From Parasitella parasitica (lineage: Eukaryota > Mucoromycota > Mucoromycetes > Mucorales > Mucoraceae), in contig MU619364.1 in assembly GCA_025201805.1 (NCBI GenBank), forward strand, positions 1 to 64,000: a DNA stretch of 64,000 nt, in the 5' to 3' direction. Each line of letters begins with the position of its first letter. Position 1 is the first letter of the stretch. Below the pieces are notes generated by a model. The model made no database searches, had not been told where the DNA came from, and was given only the letters and a program-made list of their open reading frames with translations. Below are positions 1 to 10,581 of the stretch, in pieces. The position numbers and the translations under genes were made by a program.

Positions 1-81
1 GTGTTATAGTTTCAAGTTTATTGAACACCTCCTCCATATTTTTTTGGATCTCTAACAATTTCTAAAAAAATAATCAGCAAT

Positions 82-999
82 ATGCCCGAGTTTCAGCACC
101 CAACCGACATGAATCAGGTTACTGTTATCATGCAACAGTTACAACAACAACTTGCCTCTCTCTCTGAACGTGTTAATCAACATGATGGTATTTTGGCTCG
201 TCTCGATGCTTTGGAAAAGGAAAACCAAACATTGAAAAAAATTTTACAAGACAAGGATCTGGTCATTGAAAAATTGCAGGCTACGTCACAAGAATATGCT
301 AAACACACACCCATCAAGGGGGGATCTGGATCCACCACTACTGCTACTGCCACTACTGATCCTGCTACTATTAGCTATACTGCTATAGCTAAGAAGGCTT
401 CTCATCGCCCTGACCCTACCAAAGCTGCCAAGAGAAAGTTGGCTGCTGGTCGTCTCTTCAAAACGTCTGCTACAAAGGGTCCCCAAGGATATCAATATGT
501 CTATATTGGTAGATCTGGTAAGATTTTACGCTCTGAAATTCGACGCACACTCAAACAACTTGGTGTGGATACCTCTCGTATCTTGGATATCAACTTCCCT
601 GCATCTGAAGCTATTGGTATTCTTCTACATACCCAATATGTAAATGAATTCTTGTCTCTGCTCCGTGAAAGTGGATCGGAAATCTTGGCTGATTTTGACC
701 CATTCAATCCTGCTAATATTGCCGATCCCAAGTACGCTGACTACACTGAACACGATCGTATGGAACTCACTGCTGAGATGGTCAATACTCGTTGCGTCGA
801 TGCCCTGTCCCACATCCGCCCACTCAATGTGAGTAGTGTTGGCCGTTGGTTCTTGGAGCTCGGATGGATTGGTCAAGCCGAACTGGACGAAGCTGTTGCT
901 GATGCTATGGACCGACTCAAGAAAAAAGACCCCACCAAGGCTGCTTTTCTGTTCAAGCGTCGCCGTGGTACTTCCACTGATTCTGAGATGGAGCTTTAA
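82..999 (+). CDS. LINE ORF1 protein (coiled-coil, RNA-binding type)
   Basis: A 305-aa ORF. Residues 10-70 form a heptad-like coiled coil rich in Leu, Gln and Glu, followed by a Thr/Ala-rich linker, a Lys/Arg-rich segment around residues 105-130, and a folded C-terminal half. This matches the general design of LINE ORF1 proteins, which trimerise and bind the element's RNA in a cytoplasmic RNP. I see no CCHC knuckle. The ATG at 82 is chosen because it is the first in frame and a degraded copy at 5856 begins at the equivalent ATG. The stop at 997-999 overlaps the ORF2 start (TAATG). The family is recognised from position, coiled coil and linkage to ORF2, not from a specific motif. Confidence 0.8.
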   Translation: MPEFQHPTDMNQVTVIMQQLQQQLASLSERVNQHDGILARLDALEKENQTLKKILQDKDLVIEKLQATSQEYAKHTPIKGGSGSTTTATATTDPATISYTAIAKKASHRPDPTKAAKRKLAAGRLFKTSATKGPQGYQYVYIGRSGKILRSEIRRTLKQLGVDTSRILDINFPASEAIGILLHTQYVNEFLSLLRESGSEILADFDPFNPANIADPKYADYTEHDRMELTAEMVNTRCVDALSHIRPLNVSSVGRWFLELGWIGQAELDEAVADAMDRLKKKDPTKAAFLFKRRRGTSTDSEMEL

Positions 1000-3900
1000 T
1001 GTCTCTCATCAATGAATCATGGTCTGGTAATGTAAGTAATGTATCTGTCCCCCCAGTTTTTGTCTCTCTCTCCCTATGGAATGCGAATGGTCTTCGTCAA
1101 ACAACAGTTCATGATGTTATTTCTCATATTCTTGATACTCATGTTCTGTTTGTCACTGAAACTTGGCTCACTTCTGGTTCTTACCCAATTGACTGGTCTC
1201 AGTATCACTTGTATGGTTCGAAAGTACCTGGTGCTTTCAACCGTGGCTCTGGTGGTATCTCTGCTTTTGTCTCTCCCTCTTGTCCTTTTATGGTCTCCCA
1301 ACTCCCGTCCTACAACCCGCACACTCTGTCCCTCAAGGTTGGCACCCTTACGGTTCATTGTGTTTACCTACCACCACCCCTATCATCTGATAGGGTGCTC
1401 TCGACTCTCAACTCTCTGCCTCTGACTCAAGATACTGTTCTGTGGGGCGACTTTAATGCTAGGTTGGGTCCTTTGACTGGGGATTCTACCTCCAATGCTC
1501 GAGGAAATGCTCTCAAACCTTGGTTTGATGAACATTGTTTGTCTGTACTCAATGCATCTTTAGCGTTTGGTGTGAAGACATACTCTTCTTTCCGGCAGCA
1601 GCAGGAATTGAGTAGCATCATTGATCTGTTCTTGACAAACATTGGGGAGTCTGCCTTTTTGGATGCTCAGCTGGTGGTTGAGTCTGACTTGTCTCTTGGT
1701 TCTGACCATCGATTGATGACACTTACTTTTGGGTATGTGGCTGATGTTGGTGAAACTGTGGCTCCTGGTGATACTGGTCTGGCTCCTAGGCGTCAGTGGA
1801 AGCTCTCGAAATTGACGAAAGAGAAGCCTTTGGGCTTACTCTGTGAATCCTTTCGATCTTCAGTGTCTCCTCTGGTTGGTACTCTGTCTGGTTTGGTGTC
1901 TGCTCCCCCTGGCGTTCGTCCTGACATAGATGCACTCAACGATTCTTTGAATCAATGTTTGTATGAATGTTTGGATAGCTCAATAGGTGTGAAATCTGGT
2001 CGTCCTGGCCATTGGAAGAAGTACTGGACCCAAGAAATCCAAGATGCTGCTACTGAACGGGATCGTCTTTACAGTCGATGGCGGTATGCCTTAGGGTATA
2101 CTAAGATTGATTGCTGGGTCTTATACAAGCAAGCCCATCGACGGTTTCGCTCTCTGATACAAGCTGCTAAGCGCCGGTCGTGGCAAGCGTTCTGTGGTGC
2201 TCTGGAACGAGACTTTTCAAAAGCTACTGCTGCAATCAAACGCATTAAACGCAATAAAGAGTCTTCATCTACATACAGTCACCCCGACGGTCCTGCTGCT
2301 TCTGTTGCTACTATGGGCTCCCATTTGGCTACGGTCTACGATGGTGCTCTATTAGATACTGCTTCTCGTCCTGCTTCTGTTACATCAATGGTCTCTGATT
2401 TGCCTTTCTGCCTCCCTGCGGACATGTCCTTGTTTGATACTGATACCTTGGTATCATGTATTAAACGTCTGCCGACGCATAAAGCTCCTGGTCCCGACCA
2501 CATCAAAGCTGAGATGTTAAAAGCTCTGGTTTCAGAAATTGCCCCCGTGCTCTCTCTGCTGTTTAATCTCTGCTACCAATGGTCGTATACTCCTGGTTTA
2601 TGGCGACAAGCTCAGGTGTTTCCCATTTTCAAAAAGGGTGATGCTTCAGATCCTGGTAACTATCGACCAATTTCGCTCACTTCGGTGGTGCGTAAGTTGT
2701 TTGAATTCTGTCTCATGCCGGCTCTGGATGAACACTCCCCTGCTCTGGATATTGCTCAAGGTGGCTTCCGTCCTCAACGTAGTCCTCTGGATCAAGCCCT
2801 CTGCCTGCATGACTTGATGCATGATTACTTTCTGACTCACCGTCGCTATCCTGTGGTGGCTTTCTTGAACATTAAGTCAGCGTACGATACTGTCGATCGA
2901 AGGGTCATTTGGAAAGCTCTCTCTGGTTCTACACTACCTCGTCCTGTTCTTGGTCTTTTGATGAACATGTTTGACGATGTCTCGGTCTCAGTCTTGATTG
3001 CCAATCATACCTCTGCTGCTTTCTCTCCTGTTACAGGTGTACTTCAAGGCTCGGTGCTCAGTCCCCATCTGTATTCGTTGTATATCAACTCTCTACCGAA
3101 TCTTTTGCGTTCTGTTGATACTGGTGCTACGATGGTGACTCCCCCTGGTGCTAGTGGCCCTATTGCCATTAATAGTTTGCTCTTTGCTGATGATGTTGCT
3201 ATCTTTGGGTCTTTGTCTAGTGTCCAGTCCATGTTGGACCTTGCTGCCGAACACTCTGTCTGTCTTGGATATAGGTGGAACCCATCTAAATGTGCTGTGC
3301 TTGGGTCTCCTGCTGCCCTCTCTGATGCTAGTCTGACTCTATACGATGAACCGCTACCTTTGGTAGACGAGTTTGTGTACCTTGGCATGCCTTTTAGATA
3401 TAAAGGATTACATGCTCCTAGTATCTTGTCTCTGCGGTCTGCTGGTGCTGTTAAGGTTATGGCCCTGTTGAATTCTGTTGGTGTCAACCGTAATGGTTTC
3501 TCTCTGCTGCTCTGTTCTCGTCTATACAAGGCTTTCGTTAGACCCAAGATTGAGTATGGCCTCGCTATATCTCATCCTGACTATCGTACCTTTGAGGCTT
3601 TTGATAAGCTCCAAAACCGGCTGGTTGGTATGTTCGTGGGTGGTTCTTGGTTCCATGTTGCTAAACACATTACCTGTCTCCCTTCAATGAAGCATCGGTT
3701 TAATGTCCTGGCAACTAGGTATGCCCTTCGTTCTGAGACTCTACCTGAGGATAGTCTTGTGGTGGTTCTGCGTGGTCCGCTGTCGTACACTCGACTGGAT
3801 CGGTACATCTGTGAAAACAGTTTGTATAGATCTCTGCCTGACCCTGTTCCTTCTATTGCTGGTCTCAAGACTCACTTCTCTGACTACTGGCAAGATCAGG

Positions 3901-4358
3901 TGGATCAACAACTGGCTGCTGCTGCTACTACTGGTAAACATGTCTTGCTTCGTGCGTGCCGTCCCTCTGTCTCTCGCCCTGATCCCATACTGTATTTAAC
4001 TATTGGTAGATCTGCTCGCAGTCGTTTGGTTCGTTGGCGTCTTGGTCGTTTTGCAAACATGCGTGAGGATTGCCACTGCATGGATGGATCTTTTATCTCT
4101 CGAGATCACTTCCCTTACTGTCGTGCTTTGGATTGTAATCTTTGGGATGCTCTGCCTGCTGCTCCTCCTGGTGTTCATGTCATTGACAATGCTCTTAACA
4201 TGCTGCCTCTACGTGGTTCTGCTGATCCTCCAGTCTACTGGCCTGCGTTGCTCTCATTGCTCCATGCAATTGACTGTCTAGTACACCCTTTGGCTACTAT
4301 TGCTCCTGATCCCGACCCTGGATCATTGTGGTTCTATCCTCCTCCCTCTCGCGGCTAA
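999..4358 (+). CDS. LINE ORF2: AP-like endonuclease and reverse transcriptase
   Basis: A 1119-aa ORF. The N-terminal endonuclease/exonuclease/phosphatase domain shows WNANGL, TETWL, GDFNA and SDHRL, the family's catalytic landmarks. The reverse transcriptase follows, with PGPDHIKAEML, NYRPISLTS, GGFRPQRS, motif B (LQGSVLSPHLYSLYIN) and motif C (FADDVAIFG). Motif A reads FLNIKSAYDTV: the metal-binding Asp expected before the x3-A-Y/F segment is Asn (codon AAC at 2868-2870, residue 624). A CxC-H-C zinc-knuckle-like cluster (CHCMDG, then DHFPYC) lies near the C-terminus, as in many LINEs. The start overlaps the ORF1 stop by one base, so translation is probably coupled by termination-reinitiation. 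The frame is intact, but the Asn makes this copy's RT activity doubtful. Confidence 0.93.
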   Translation: MSLINESWSGNVSNVSVPPVFVSLSLWNANGLRQTTVHDVISHILDTHVLFVTETWLTSGSYPIDWSQYHLYGSKVPGAFNRGSGGISAFVSPSCPFMVSQLPSYNPHTLSLKVGTLTVHCVYLPPPLSSDRVLSTLNSLPLTQDTVLWGDFNARLGPLTGDSTSNARGNALKPWFDEHCLSVLNASLAFGVKTYSSFRQQQELSSIIDLFLTNIGESAFLDAQLVVESDLSLGSDHRLMTLTFGYVADVGETVAPGDTGLAPRRQWKLSKLTKEKPLGLLCESFRSSVSPLVGTLSGLVSAPPGVRPDIDALNDSLNQCLYECLDSSIGVKSGRPGHWKKYWTQEIQDAATERDRLYSRWRYALGYTKIDCWVLYKQAHRRFRSLIQAAKRRSWQAFCGALERDFSKATAAIKRIKRNKESSSTYSHPDGPAASVATMGSHLATVYDGALLDTASRPASVTSMVSDLPFCLPADMSLFDTDTLVSCIKRLPTHKAPGPDHIKAEMLKALVSEIAPVLSLLFNLCYQWSYTPGLWRQAQVFPIFKKGDASDPGNYRPISLTSVVRKLFEFCLMPALDEHSPALDIAQGGFRPQRSPLDQALCLHDLMHDYFLTHRRYPVVAFLNIKSAYDTVDRRVIWKALSGSTLPRPVLGLLMNMFDDVSVSVLIANHTSAAFSPVTGVLQGSVLSPHLYSLYINSLPNLLRSVDTGATMVTPPGASGPIAINSLLFADDVAIFGSLSSVQSMLDLAAEHSVCLGYRWNPSKCAVLGSPAALSDASLTLYDEPLPLVDEFVYLGMPFRYKGLHAPSILSLRSAGAVKVMALLNSVGVNRNGFSLLLCSRLYKAFVRPKIEYGLAISHPDYRTFEAFDKLQNRLVGMFVGGSWFHVAKHITCLPSMKHRFNVLATRYALRSETLPEDSLVVVLRGPLSYTRLDRYICENSLYRSLPDPVPSIAGLKTHFSDYWQDQVDQQLAAAATTGKHVLLRACRPSVSRPDPILYLTIGRSARSRLVRWRLGRFANMREDCHCMDGSFISRDHFPYCRALDCNLWDALPAAPPGVHVIDNALNMLPLRGSADPPVYWPALLSLLHAIDCLVHPLATIAPDPDPGSLWFYPPPSRG

Positions 4359-4628
4359 CTGAGATGAAAGTTTGGTAGATTGCCTTCTTTGTGCGGTGCC
4401 TCGGTGGTAAGTCCAATCAAAGTTCCCATCCGTTGGTTCATCCCTCAAGATCAATCGTACCACTACAAGTAGTCTTCTGCTCTTTTACCACCATCTCAAA
4501 CCTTTTCCCTCATCTTTCCGTCGTCTCTGTTGAGGTTTTCTTTCTTTAGTCTAGATAATTATTACTAGTTTTATGGCATATGCTCATATCGAGTGCCCAA
4601 TTATAAAACATTGTATAATACAAATAAA

Positions 4629-5655
4629 AAACAATCTTAAACTGAGCTATACCCGCATTTCTTTCGTTTTTTCTTCACTTTTCGCCACCCTATCCTGGTA
4701 GAAACACTTTCACTTCAACAAAAAACGTATTTTCTCGACAGTCAGCAACGCAATCAACTCGAAATTATACCAATATACTTGCCTTATATTAGAGTATCTT
4801 GCTTTATAGTTTCAGCCTTGTCGAACAACTGCTTCATATGATGTGTCAATTTCCCAACCGGAAGTCAAACTCAAGTAAACTCAATCCTGAACACAATTCA
4901 GGAACATATCCCAATGAATCATGTTCCTTATTTATAACTCAAAATGACATGTTCATGGACAATAGATACAATCTATTATTCCATTCTCTAAATCACATCA
5001 TGTCTCACACTTGTATCTTATCCTCCCATCAGTCCACTTAGATTCACTAGCATATAAACCATCATTTTTCCATGTAATAAACGAGATCTTTACCTGATTA
5101 ATTCACAACCGTTTTATTTGAATAATTCTCATTCTGATAAATCACCGTCCAAGTGTAGTTTGATCCATTGCTCCTTTTTTCTACCTGCTGCTGTCTCCTC
5201 TAATACGCTTGTTTCGTTTGTCTTTTCTTGTCTTTTCCTTTCTTTTGTTTCTTTCTCTTTGGTCTCTGCTCTCCGTTCTTTCGTTGCATTTCATATGTAA
5301 TAATCTGTCCGTCTCTCCTTTTTCTCTCGCTTTTTTGTGCTTTCCCAGGTTGCGTCTGTTAGTTTTGTTTGTGCTGCTGTATGCCGGTCGAGGTCTCCTC
5401 TATTGCACTTTGATAATACACGACTACTTCTCTTTCAGCCCTCCTTCTTCTTTGTTCTCGTACTCCTTTTTCCTGACATTACAAATTTTTGTAAGATTAT
5501 TTCTTAGGACTGACCGTACTTTTTTCTTTTTTGATATCATGCCGACGATGCCTGATCGGATCAGTATCTTATTTTTTAATCTTTTTTTATTGTAATAGAT
5601 TCTCTTAGTATAGCAACTTATGATCATATCGATTCCTGCATTATATACTATTAGT
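4629..5655 (+). mobile_element. Degraded LINE piece (leader joined to 3'-UTR-like sequence)
   Basis: Sequence from 4629 to about 4850 resembles the leader found before ORF1: it shares CTTAAACTGAGCTATACCC with 5667 and the GTCGAACA-CTGCTTCATAT segment with 5797. It then passes into pyrimidine-rich DNA ending with TATGATCATATCGAT near 5620, similar to the 3' end of the intact copy. No ORF1 or ORF2 sequence remains, so the coding part appears deleted. The boundaries are approximate and rest on visual matching of short blocks. Confidence 0.5.
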
Positions 5656-6005
5656 AAAATTCAATCTTAAACTGAGCTATACCCATTTTTTCGTTTTTTC
5701 ATCACTTTTGTTTTACTTTTCGGTTAAACGTTTTACTCTTCTACAAAAACGAATTTTCTCAACCTTAGTGATAGTCTATGTGTTATATTTTCAGTATCGT
5801 CGAACACCTGCTTCATATTTTTTTAAATTTTAAAAATTTATAAAAATACACCGCCATGGACAACCATTTACAGCATTTGGACATTAATCAGTTTTCTTTA
5901 TTACTGCAACAACTTTGAAAACAACTTACTTTGGTAAGAGAGAAAGTTAATAACCATGATGAGCTTCTCGGGCTTACTCTGAACACTAACATTGAAAAAA
6001 GATAC
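5656..6005 (+). pseudogene. 5' fragment of a third LINE copy with degraded ORF1
   Basis: A leader (5660-5855) is followed by an ATG at 5856 and an ORF1-like reading: MDNHLQHLDINQFSLLLQQL, then a stop codon, then text matching KQL, EKVNNHDE and an NTNIEKR block. These align with the start of the intact ORF1 (MNQVTVIMQQLQQQL, then ERVNQHDG). Similarity fades near 6005. One in-frame stop (TGA) interrupts the coiled coil. The copy lies head-to-tail behind the other two. Confidence 0.65.
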
Positions 6006-6992
6006 CTTTTCTCAGACGATGACGCATAAAAGCAATATAAATCTTATTTTTTCCAATTTACCGACAATCAAGAGAAATATAATTTATTGATGTTATCGTA
6101 CCCTAGTACAGCACCAATAAGGGTCATACTGTTCTGATTTTATGGTGCGTAGTTAATTTTATCTACCACTTTGCCAAGGTAATATAACTAAAAATAGAAA
6201 CCGTTGTAATACTAGCATGTCAAGCATGCTACGCTGCGGTAATGGTGCCAGCAATCGTATATGAGATCTAGCTGCAGAAATGTAGAGTAAAGAGGACATC
6301 TGTTGGAATGGTAAGTTCCTAAGCAATAGCGATGATAAACCCTAGTATCTATAGTATCTACCGTAGCATTCTGTATCATCGCGAATATCAATACTAATGA
6401 AAAGGAAATGTATAATGCTGCAGTGCAATACGGTACGAAAATAAATAATAAAAACCAGTTTTTATGCCTAAAAAATCAAAATATTATGCCCAGAAATATG
6501 CTATTTAATGGGGAAAAGAAGCCTGACGTTTTAATAATTAGATATTCTCATGGCACCCTCGACACTCTCATATGAGCGGCTGTTCTCATGAGAGCGTCGA
6601 TGCTCTGAATTACCGTTACATTGAGCGCATCGTAAAAATAGGCTCATATGAGACCCATCTAGAACATCCATTGGGCCATAGTGCTCACACGTTTAGCTGT
6701 TCTCGAGCAATAGATGCAATTTCTAGATGCAGTTTCGATCTTAAATAAAGTATCTTCAAGTATTTGTATCTCGTTAACCTTTGGTTTTTATTATCTTTTT
6801 TGATCCAACAAGGGATCAATGTAATTTTATATAGTTGGTAGTAATTTAGCATAAATAATCAGGCAAAACAAATGCTATCTTTTTGTTTCACTATGAAGAG
6901 AAGTTTTTTATATACTGGATATGAAATCAATGGATTTGGTGTAAAACAAGCACTACAGTTGGTTTTATTTGCCATAAGAAGAATCGAAGGGG
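6006..6992. other. Intergenic region, no gene seen
   Basis: AT-rich sequence with stops in all frames. The only structure noted is the inverted repeat at 6559-6600. The 3' end of OTU1 bounds it on the right. Confidence 0.6.
6559..6600. repeat. Imperfect inverted repeat (hairpin)
   Basis: Left arm 6559-6576 (TCGACACTCTCATATGAG) pairs with right arm 6585-6600 (CTCATGAGAGCGTCGA), with one mismatch, a 2-nt bulge and an 8-nt loop. No coding context; it may be the remnant of a small transposon end. Confidence 0.5.
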
Positions 6993-8582
6993 TCAAGCGT
7001 ATTCCGTAAATCTAGTATGTCCTGTTGCCTAATAATAGTTAGTATATGGAGTGTATATTCAAGACAATAATTATGAAATCTTACTGTCGCATGGTTTTGT
7101 GCATCTGCAAATATAATAAAAAGCCAAGTGAATTCTCTGATCTATGATGTATACATGGTAAAATTACCTTTTTCTCCTTTCAAACCAGTATTGCATTGCT
7201 CACACTTTATTGTGAAATTTGCGATATCCGTGAATTTACGACTCTATTTGAATGTTTGCGATAAATGAATCCAATAACAATTCATCGAGTCCTTGGAAAT
7301 GATAAATACCTTCCTTAGCCCATCAGTCAATTCCTTGGCTGCATCCAGCATAAAATCTGCATCAACAGAAAATCTGGTCTGATCAAAATCGGAAGAACTA
7401 TCAACAGATGGTGCTAGTGCCAAAGCATCGTAATCTACCCAGATAATTAGATGCATGAACAACTTTTGAGAACATATATATATGCCAGCTTACGGATACC
7501 GCTGTAAACAATCAAAACTCGTTGCTCAAAAGATCCTTCTCCAAATTTATCAATGCGGCCAGTTTGGACATCGATACTATCAATTTCTTAAGGCATACGT
7601 GTCAAAATAAACAAGAAAGATATTGTATACATGCATTTACCAACACCAAAGTGATCAGAAAAGATTGCAAGCTCTGCTTTAGAACGAATTATTAGTACAG
7701 CCCATATTATTCAGAGCTTTCCCTACCGATTGCGCCGCCCCATGAAGTTGGTTTTTGAATCCATTCCATGTACTTTTCTAAAAATCTGTTAATACTTTGT
7801 TGGTTCAATGTGTCATGTCATAAGCTAACCTCTTGACTGTCCCAATGTGGCATCAGAATATATATCTGGATCATTATTTATACCGTCCACAATCACTGAT
7901 GAAAATTTAATAATGCTAATTTTAGTGAGTAAACAGTGTCATTGTACCTTTCCTTAGCTCTGGAGATATTGTTGTGTCCCTTTGCATTACATAGCTACAA
8001 TATATTGTTTAGATTTTTATTAATGCAAAGACGTCTCAGTTGTTACCCTGATTAGACTCATTAGTAAGTGCGGTTGCCAAAGTCCTGTGTCTATTACCTA
8101 TTGATCTGAACAAACATGAGTTATCATCATCCATAACCTAATTAATGCCGTTTAGTAAGAGCCTTTGTGTTCTGAGCAAAATAAATATACAAACTCTTAA
8201 TTGTAAAACTCCATCCGCCGTTTGCACGGAGCCTTCTTTAAGGGTTTTCGAAACGCCAGTAATTGGTTGCTGAGGCTGTTCAAGAGGAATTGCATCCAAA
8301 ACTTTGATATTAAGAGTATCACCGTCTCGTAATCCAGCATCTGTCAGTTTGATATTCATATCGGTAAATTGCTTTGGTGGATAAGCTCCTGAAACTATAT
8401 GGTGCAAAATATGCATTAATGACAATATTAATATCAATGAGATTCTTTTTACTTTGAATGTCTTGAGTATTATCGACATGAATTGTATTCCTAATAATGT
8501 CTTTCAAGGTGGAAACCGTTTGATTTTGATTCACATCCGGAAGAGTTACTGTTCCTTCAGAGTGTCTTATACGTAATCTCAT
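6993..8582 (-). CDS. OTU1: OTU1/YOD1-type deubiquitinase (multi-exon)
   Basis: Spliced by eye from about ten short exons on the minus strand. The N-terminus (MRLRIRHSEGTVTLP, then GAYPPKQF and DAGLRDGDTL) is the UBX-like domain of OTU1/YOD1. The OTU domain follows: MDDDNSCLF with the catalytic Cys, VIVDGINNDPDIYSDATLG, EKYMEWIQKPTSWGGAI, FSDHFG, RIDKFGE and YSGIHYDALAL with the catalytic His. The His codon is split by the 59-nt intron at 7435-7493. The C-terminus is the usual C2H2 finger (CEQC, then HATATGHTRF) and ends at a TGA at 6993. OTU1 cleaves polyubiquitin with Cdc48/p97 in ER-associated degradation. All key residues are present. Only the first exons and the C-terminal part of one exon appear as long ORFs, so automated calls may fragment this gene. 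Confidence 0.9.
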
Positions 8583-8713
8583 AATACGAGCAAAAGAAGA
8601 GTCTCCAAATTACCATTTCTTCCGACACTGATTTGTCTTGTTGCTTTGGTGACGACGTGTATTAGTTACAATTTTTTTCCTTTGCCTCTCTACATTACTA
8701 TTATATCTTGAAC
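8583..8713. promoter_or_regulatory. Divergent promoter region, OTU1 / RTF1
   Basis: Only 131 bp separate the two start codons (OTU1 at 8582 on minus, RTF1 at 8714 on plus), so both promoters and 5' UTRs must lie here or overlap the genes. It contains short T tracts; no TATA element is assigned. Confidence 0.5.
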
Positions 8714-10581
8714 ATGGACAACATCGACGATCTTATTCTTTCATTAACTGATAAACAAGCCGAAGATGCTAGAAGAAAAGATCACACGTCAAATAGTTCC
8801 TCTAAAAAGTCAAAGAAATAGTATGTCTCTATTTTTTTTTCGTTTTTCGAGGTTCTTTAACTTTTGTAGTAGCTTATCCGAATCAGAAGATGACGAAGGT
8901 GGTTACTCAGATGAGGATGATGTAGGCATTGATGACGATGAAGATATGGAGGACATTGATGAATACGGCCCTGATTTGTACAAAGATGAAGAGGATCGCA
9001 GAAGGTGAGACAACACATCAAGGAAATCGCCAAAGTTACTAAATCTTGATAGATTGCAAGCACTTCCTGAAGTCGAAAGAGAGAGAATTCTTGCTGAACG
9101 TTCAGAAGAAAGACAAAGAAACCTCGAGCGTCTTGAAGTCAGAAAATTGCTTAAAGATGGACGTAGAGACGATGCCACAAGACGTAAGACGATTTGGCTT
9201 AATACGTTGTTTTGATATTCATGATAGAATTCTAGGTTCTACTCGTACGAAAGGAAGCGGTACATCGAATGCTCTTTCAGAATTGACCAGACGCAGAGAA
9301 GAGAAGAGCAAAATCAGAGGCAAACGCCATCGAGATTCGCCTAGTCCAGATCGAAAGAGGCGTAGAAGACATGGTAACCAAAGCGATTATGAATATAGCG
9401 CGGAAGAGTATAACGATTCAGAGGAAGAGACTGAAAAGAAGGTATTTTCACCTTTGCACTCAGAGATATCAGAGTTCTAACTTATTGCATAGGCCAAGAA
9501 GAGAGCACCCAACCTGGAAGAAATTCAATCTGTGTCTATTTCAAGAAATATGATTGAAAAGTGGATATTTGCTCCATTTTTTGAAAATACTGTCATCGGT
9601 ATAATCGCAGTGTACAATCATAGCCTTTTCGATTATTAACATATATTGCATAGGGTGTTTTGTACGTTTATATATTGGTCCTGATCCACAAAAAAAGACG
9701 CCTGTCTACAGACTCTGTCAAATTATTGATGTTGTTCCATGGCATAAGACATACAAAGTAACTGAGAACGCGTTTAGTAACAAGGCATTAAAAGTGAAGC
9801 ACGGTAAAGCAGAGAAAGATTTCTCCATGGACATTGTATCAAATCAGCCTGTAACACAGCAAGAGTTTTCTCGTTTCTTAACAACATTGGAAAGCGATCG
9901 TGTTCGTGCGCCGAGTATTGATCAAATTGAACAGAAACTGGTCGATTTAAAACAAGCCAAAGAGTACGTTTTAAATGACAAGGAAGTAAATGAGATGATT
10001 GAAAAGAAGAAGGCGGTCAAGGGCTCATCTGTAAACGCTGCTATGGAGAAAGCTCAATTACTGGCACGTTTGGAACATGCGAAGGCACACAACGAAGTTG
10101 ACAAAGTGTTGAAGTTATCAAGGGAATTAAAAGATTTGGACGAAAGAGTCGCACTTGCCGAAGGCGCACAACAAAATGTTTGGGCTGATATCAATAGTAG
10201 AAACAGAAACAGAGACAAGATTGAAGTCCATGAAGCTGAACGTCGTGCCACTGAGGCCAGAAGAAAAGCATTATTGGAAAACACAAAGGCTGCTGCTGCC
10301 GCTGCCGCCGCTGCCGCCGCCGCTACCACCGCTGGCACTACGATAGAAACGTAAATACATTATAATCTCTGCTTTAAACAATTGATTTACAAACTCATTT
10401 AAATAGAGCTTCTGATTCCTCCTTGATGCCCATGGAACAATCAACTAAGCCGTTGGCTAACTTGGTTACATTAAGTAAACATGCATTGAATGTTGGAGAA
10501 GCAACATCTCATCAAACTGAATATGAAAAGCTAGTGAGCAAAGTAGCATTAGAAATTCGTATCCAACTTTTGGATGAATGA
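8714..10581 (+). CDS. RTF1: RTF1, Paf1 complex subunit (Plus3 domain)
   Basis: Start ATG at 8714 (MDNIDDLILSLTDKQ), then an acidic stretch (GGYSDEDDVGIDDDEDMED), a charged RS/RK-rich region and the Plus3 domain across two exons: EEIQSVSISRNMIEKW, then GVLYVYIGP, VYRLCQIIDV and FSMDIVSNQPVTQQEFSRF. A C-terminal coiled coil rich in Lys, Glu and Ala with an alanine tract (about 10290-10330) follows. A final exon after the intron starting at 10352 ends EIRIQLLDE and stops at 10581. At least six short introns. RTF1 binds Spt5 and stimulates H2B ubiquitination by Rad6-Bre1 during elongation. Domain order and length fit the family. It is co-oriented with the YEATS-AHD gene downstream. Confidence 0.93.

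Larger units (their letters stand above)
1..4628 (+). mobile_element. Non-LTR retrotransposon (LINE), nearly full length
   Basis: A two-ORF LINE: a 5' leader (cut by the window start), ORF1 with a coiled coil, ORF2 with an APE-type endonuclease plus reverse transcriptase, and a roughly 270-nt 3' UTR after 4358. The 3' boundary is inferred, because the sequence from about 4629 resembles the leader of a second and third copy (shared motif CTTAAACTGAGCTATACCC at 4635 and 5667). The 3' end has the stretch TATGCTCATATCGA, echoed as TATGATCATATCGA near 5620 just before the next leader. LINEs of this kind are common in Mucorales, where one group is pericentromeric; whether this copy is one of those is unknown. 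Both ORFs are open, but the RT active site carries a substitution (see ORF2). Confidence 0.85.

Noticed and set aside
3044-3547. 167-aa minus-strand ORF inside LINE ORF2
   Set aside because: It lies antisense to the conserved reverse transcriptase and has no family features; a shadow frame.
6541-6610. Rho-independent terminator at the hairpin
   Set aside because: This is eukaryotic nuclear DNA; such terminators are not expected and there is no T tract after the stem.
10054-10338. Minus-strand ORF with a poly-Ala N-terminus
   Set aside because: Antisense of the RTF1 alanine-coding GCN tract and coiled coil; composition artefact.
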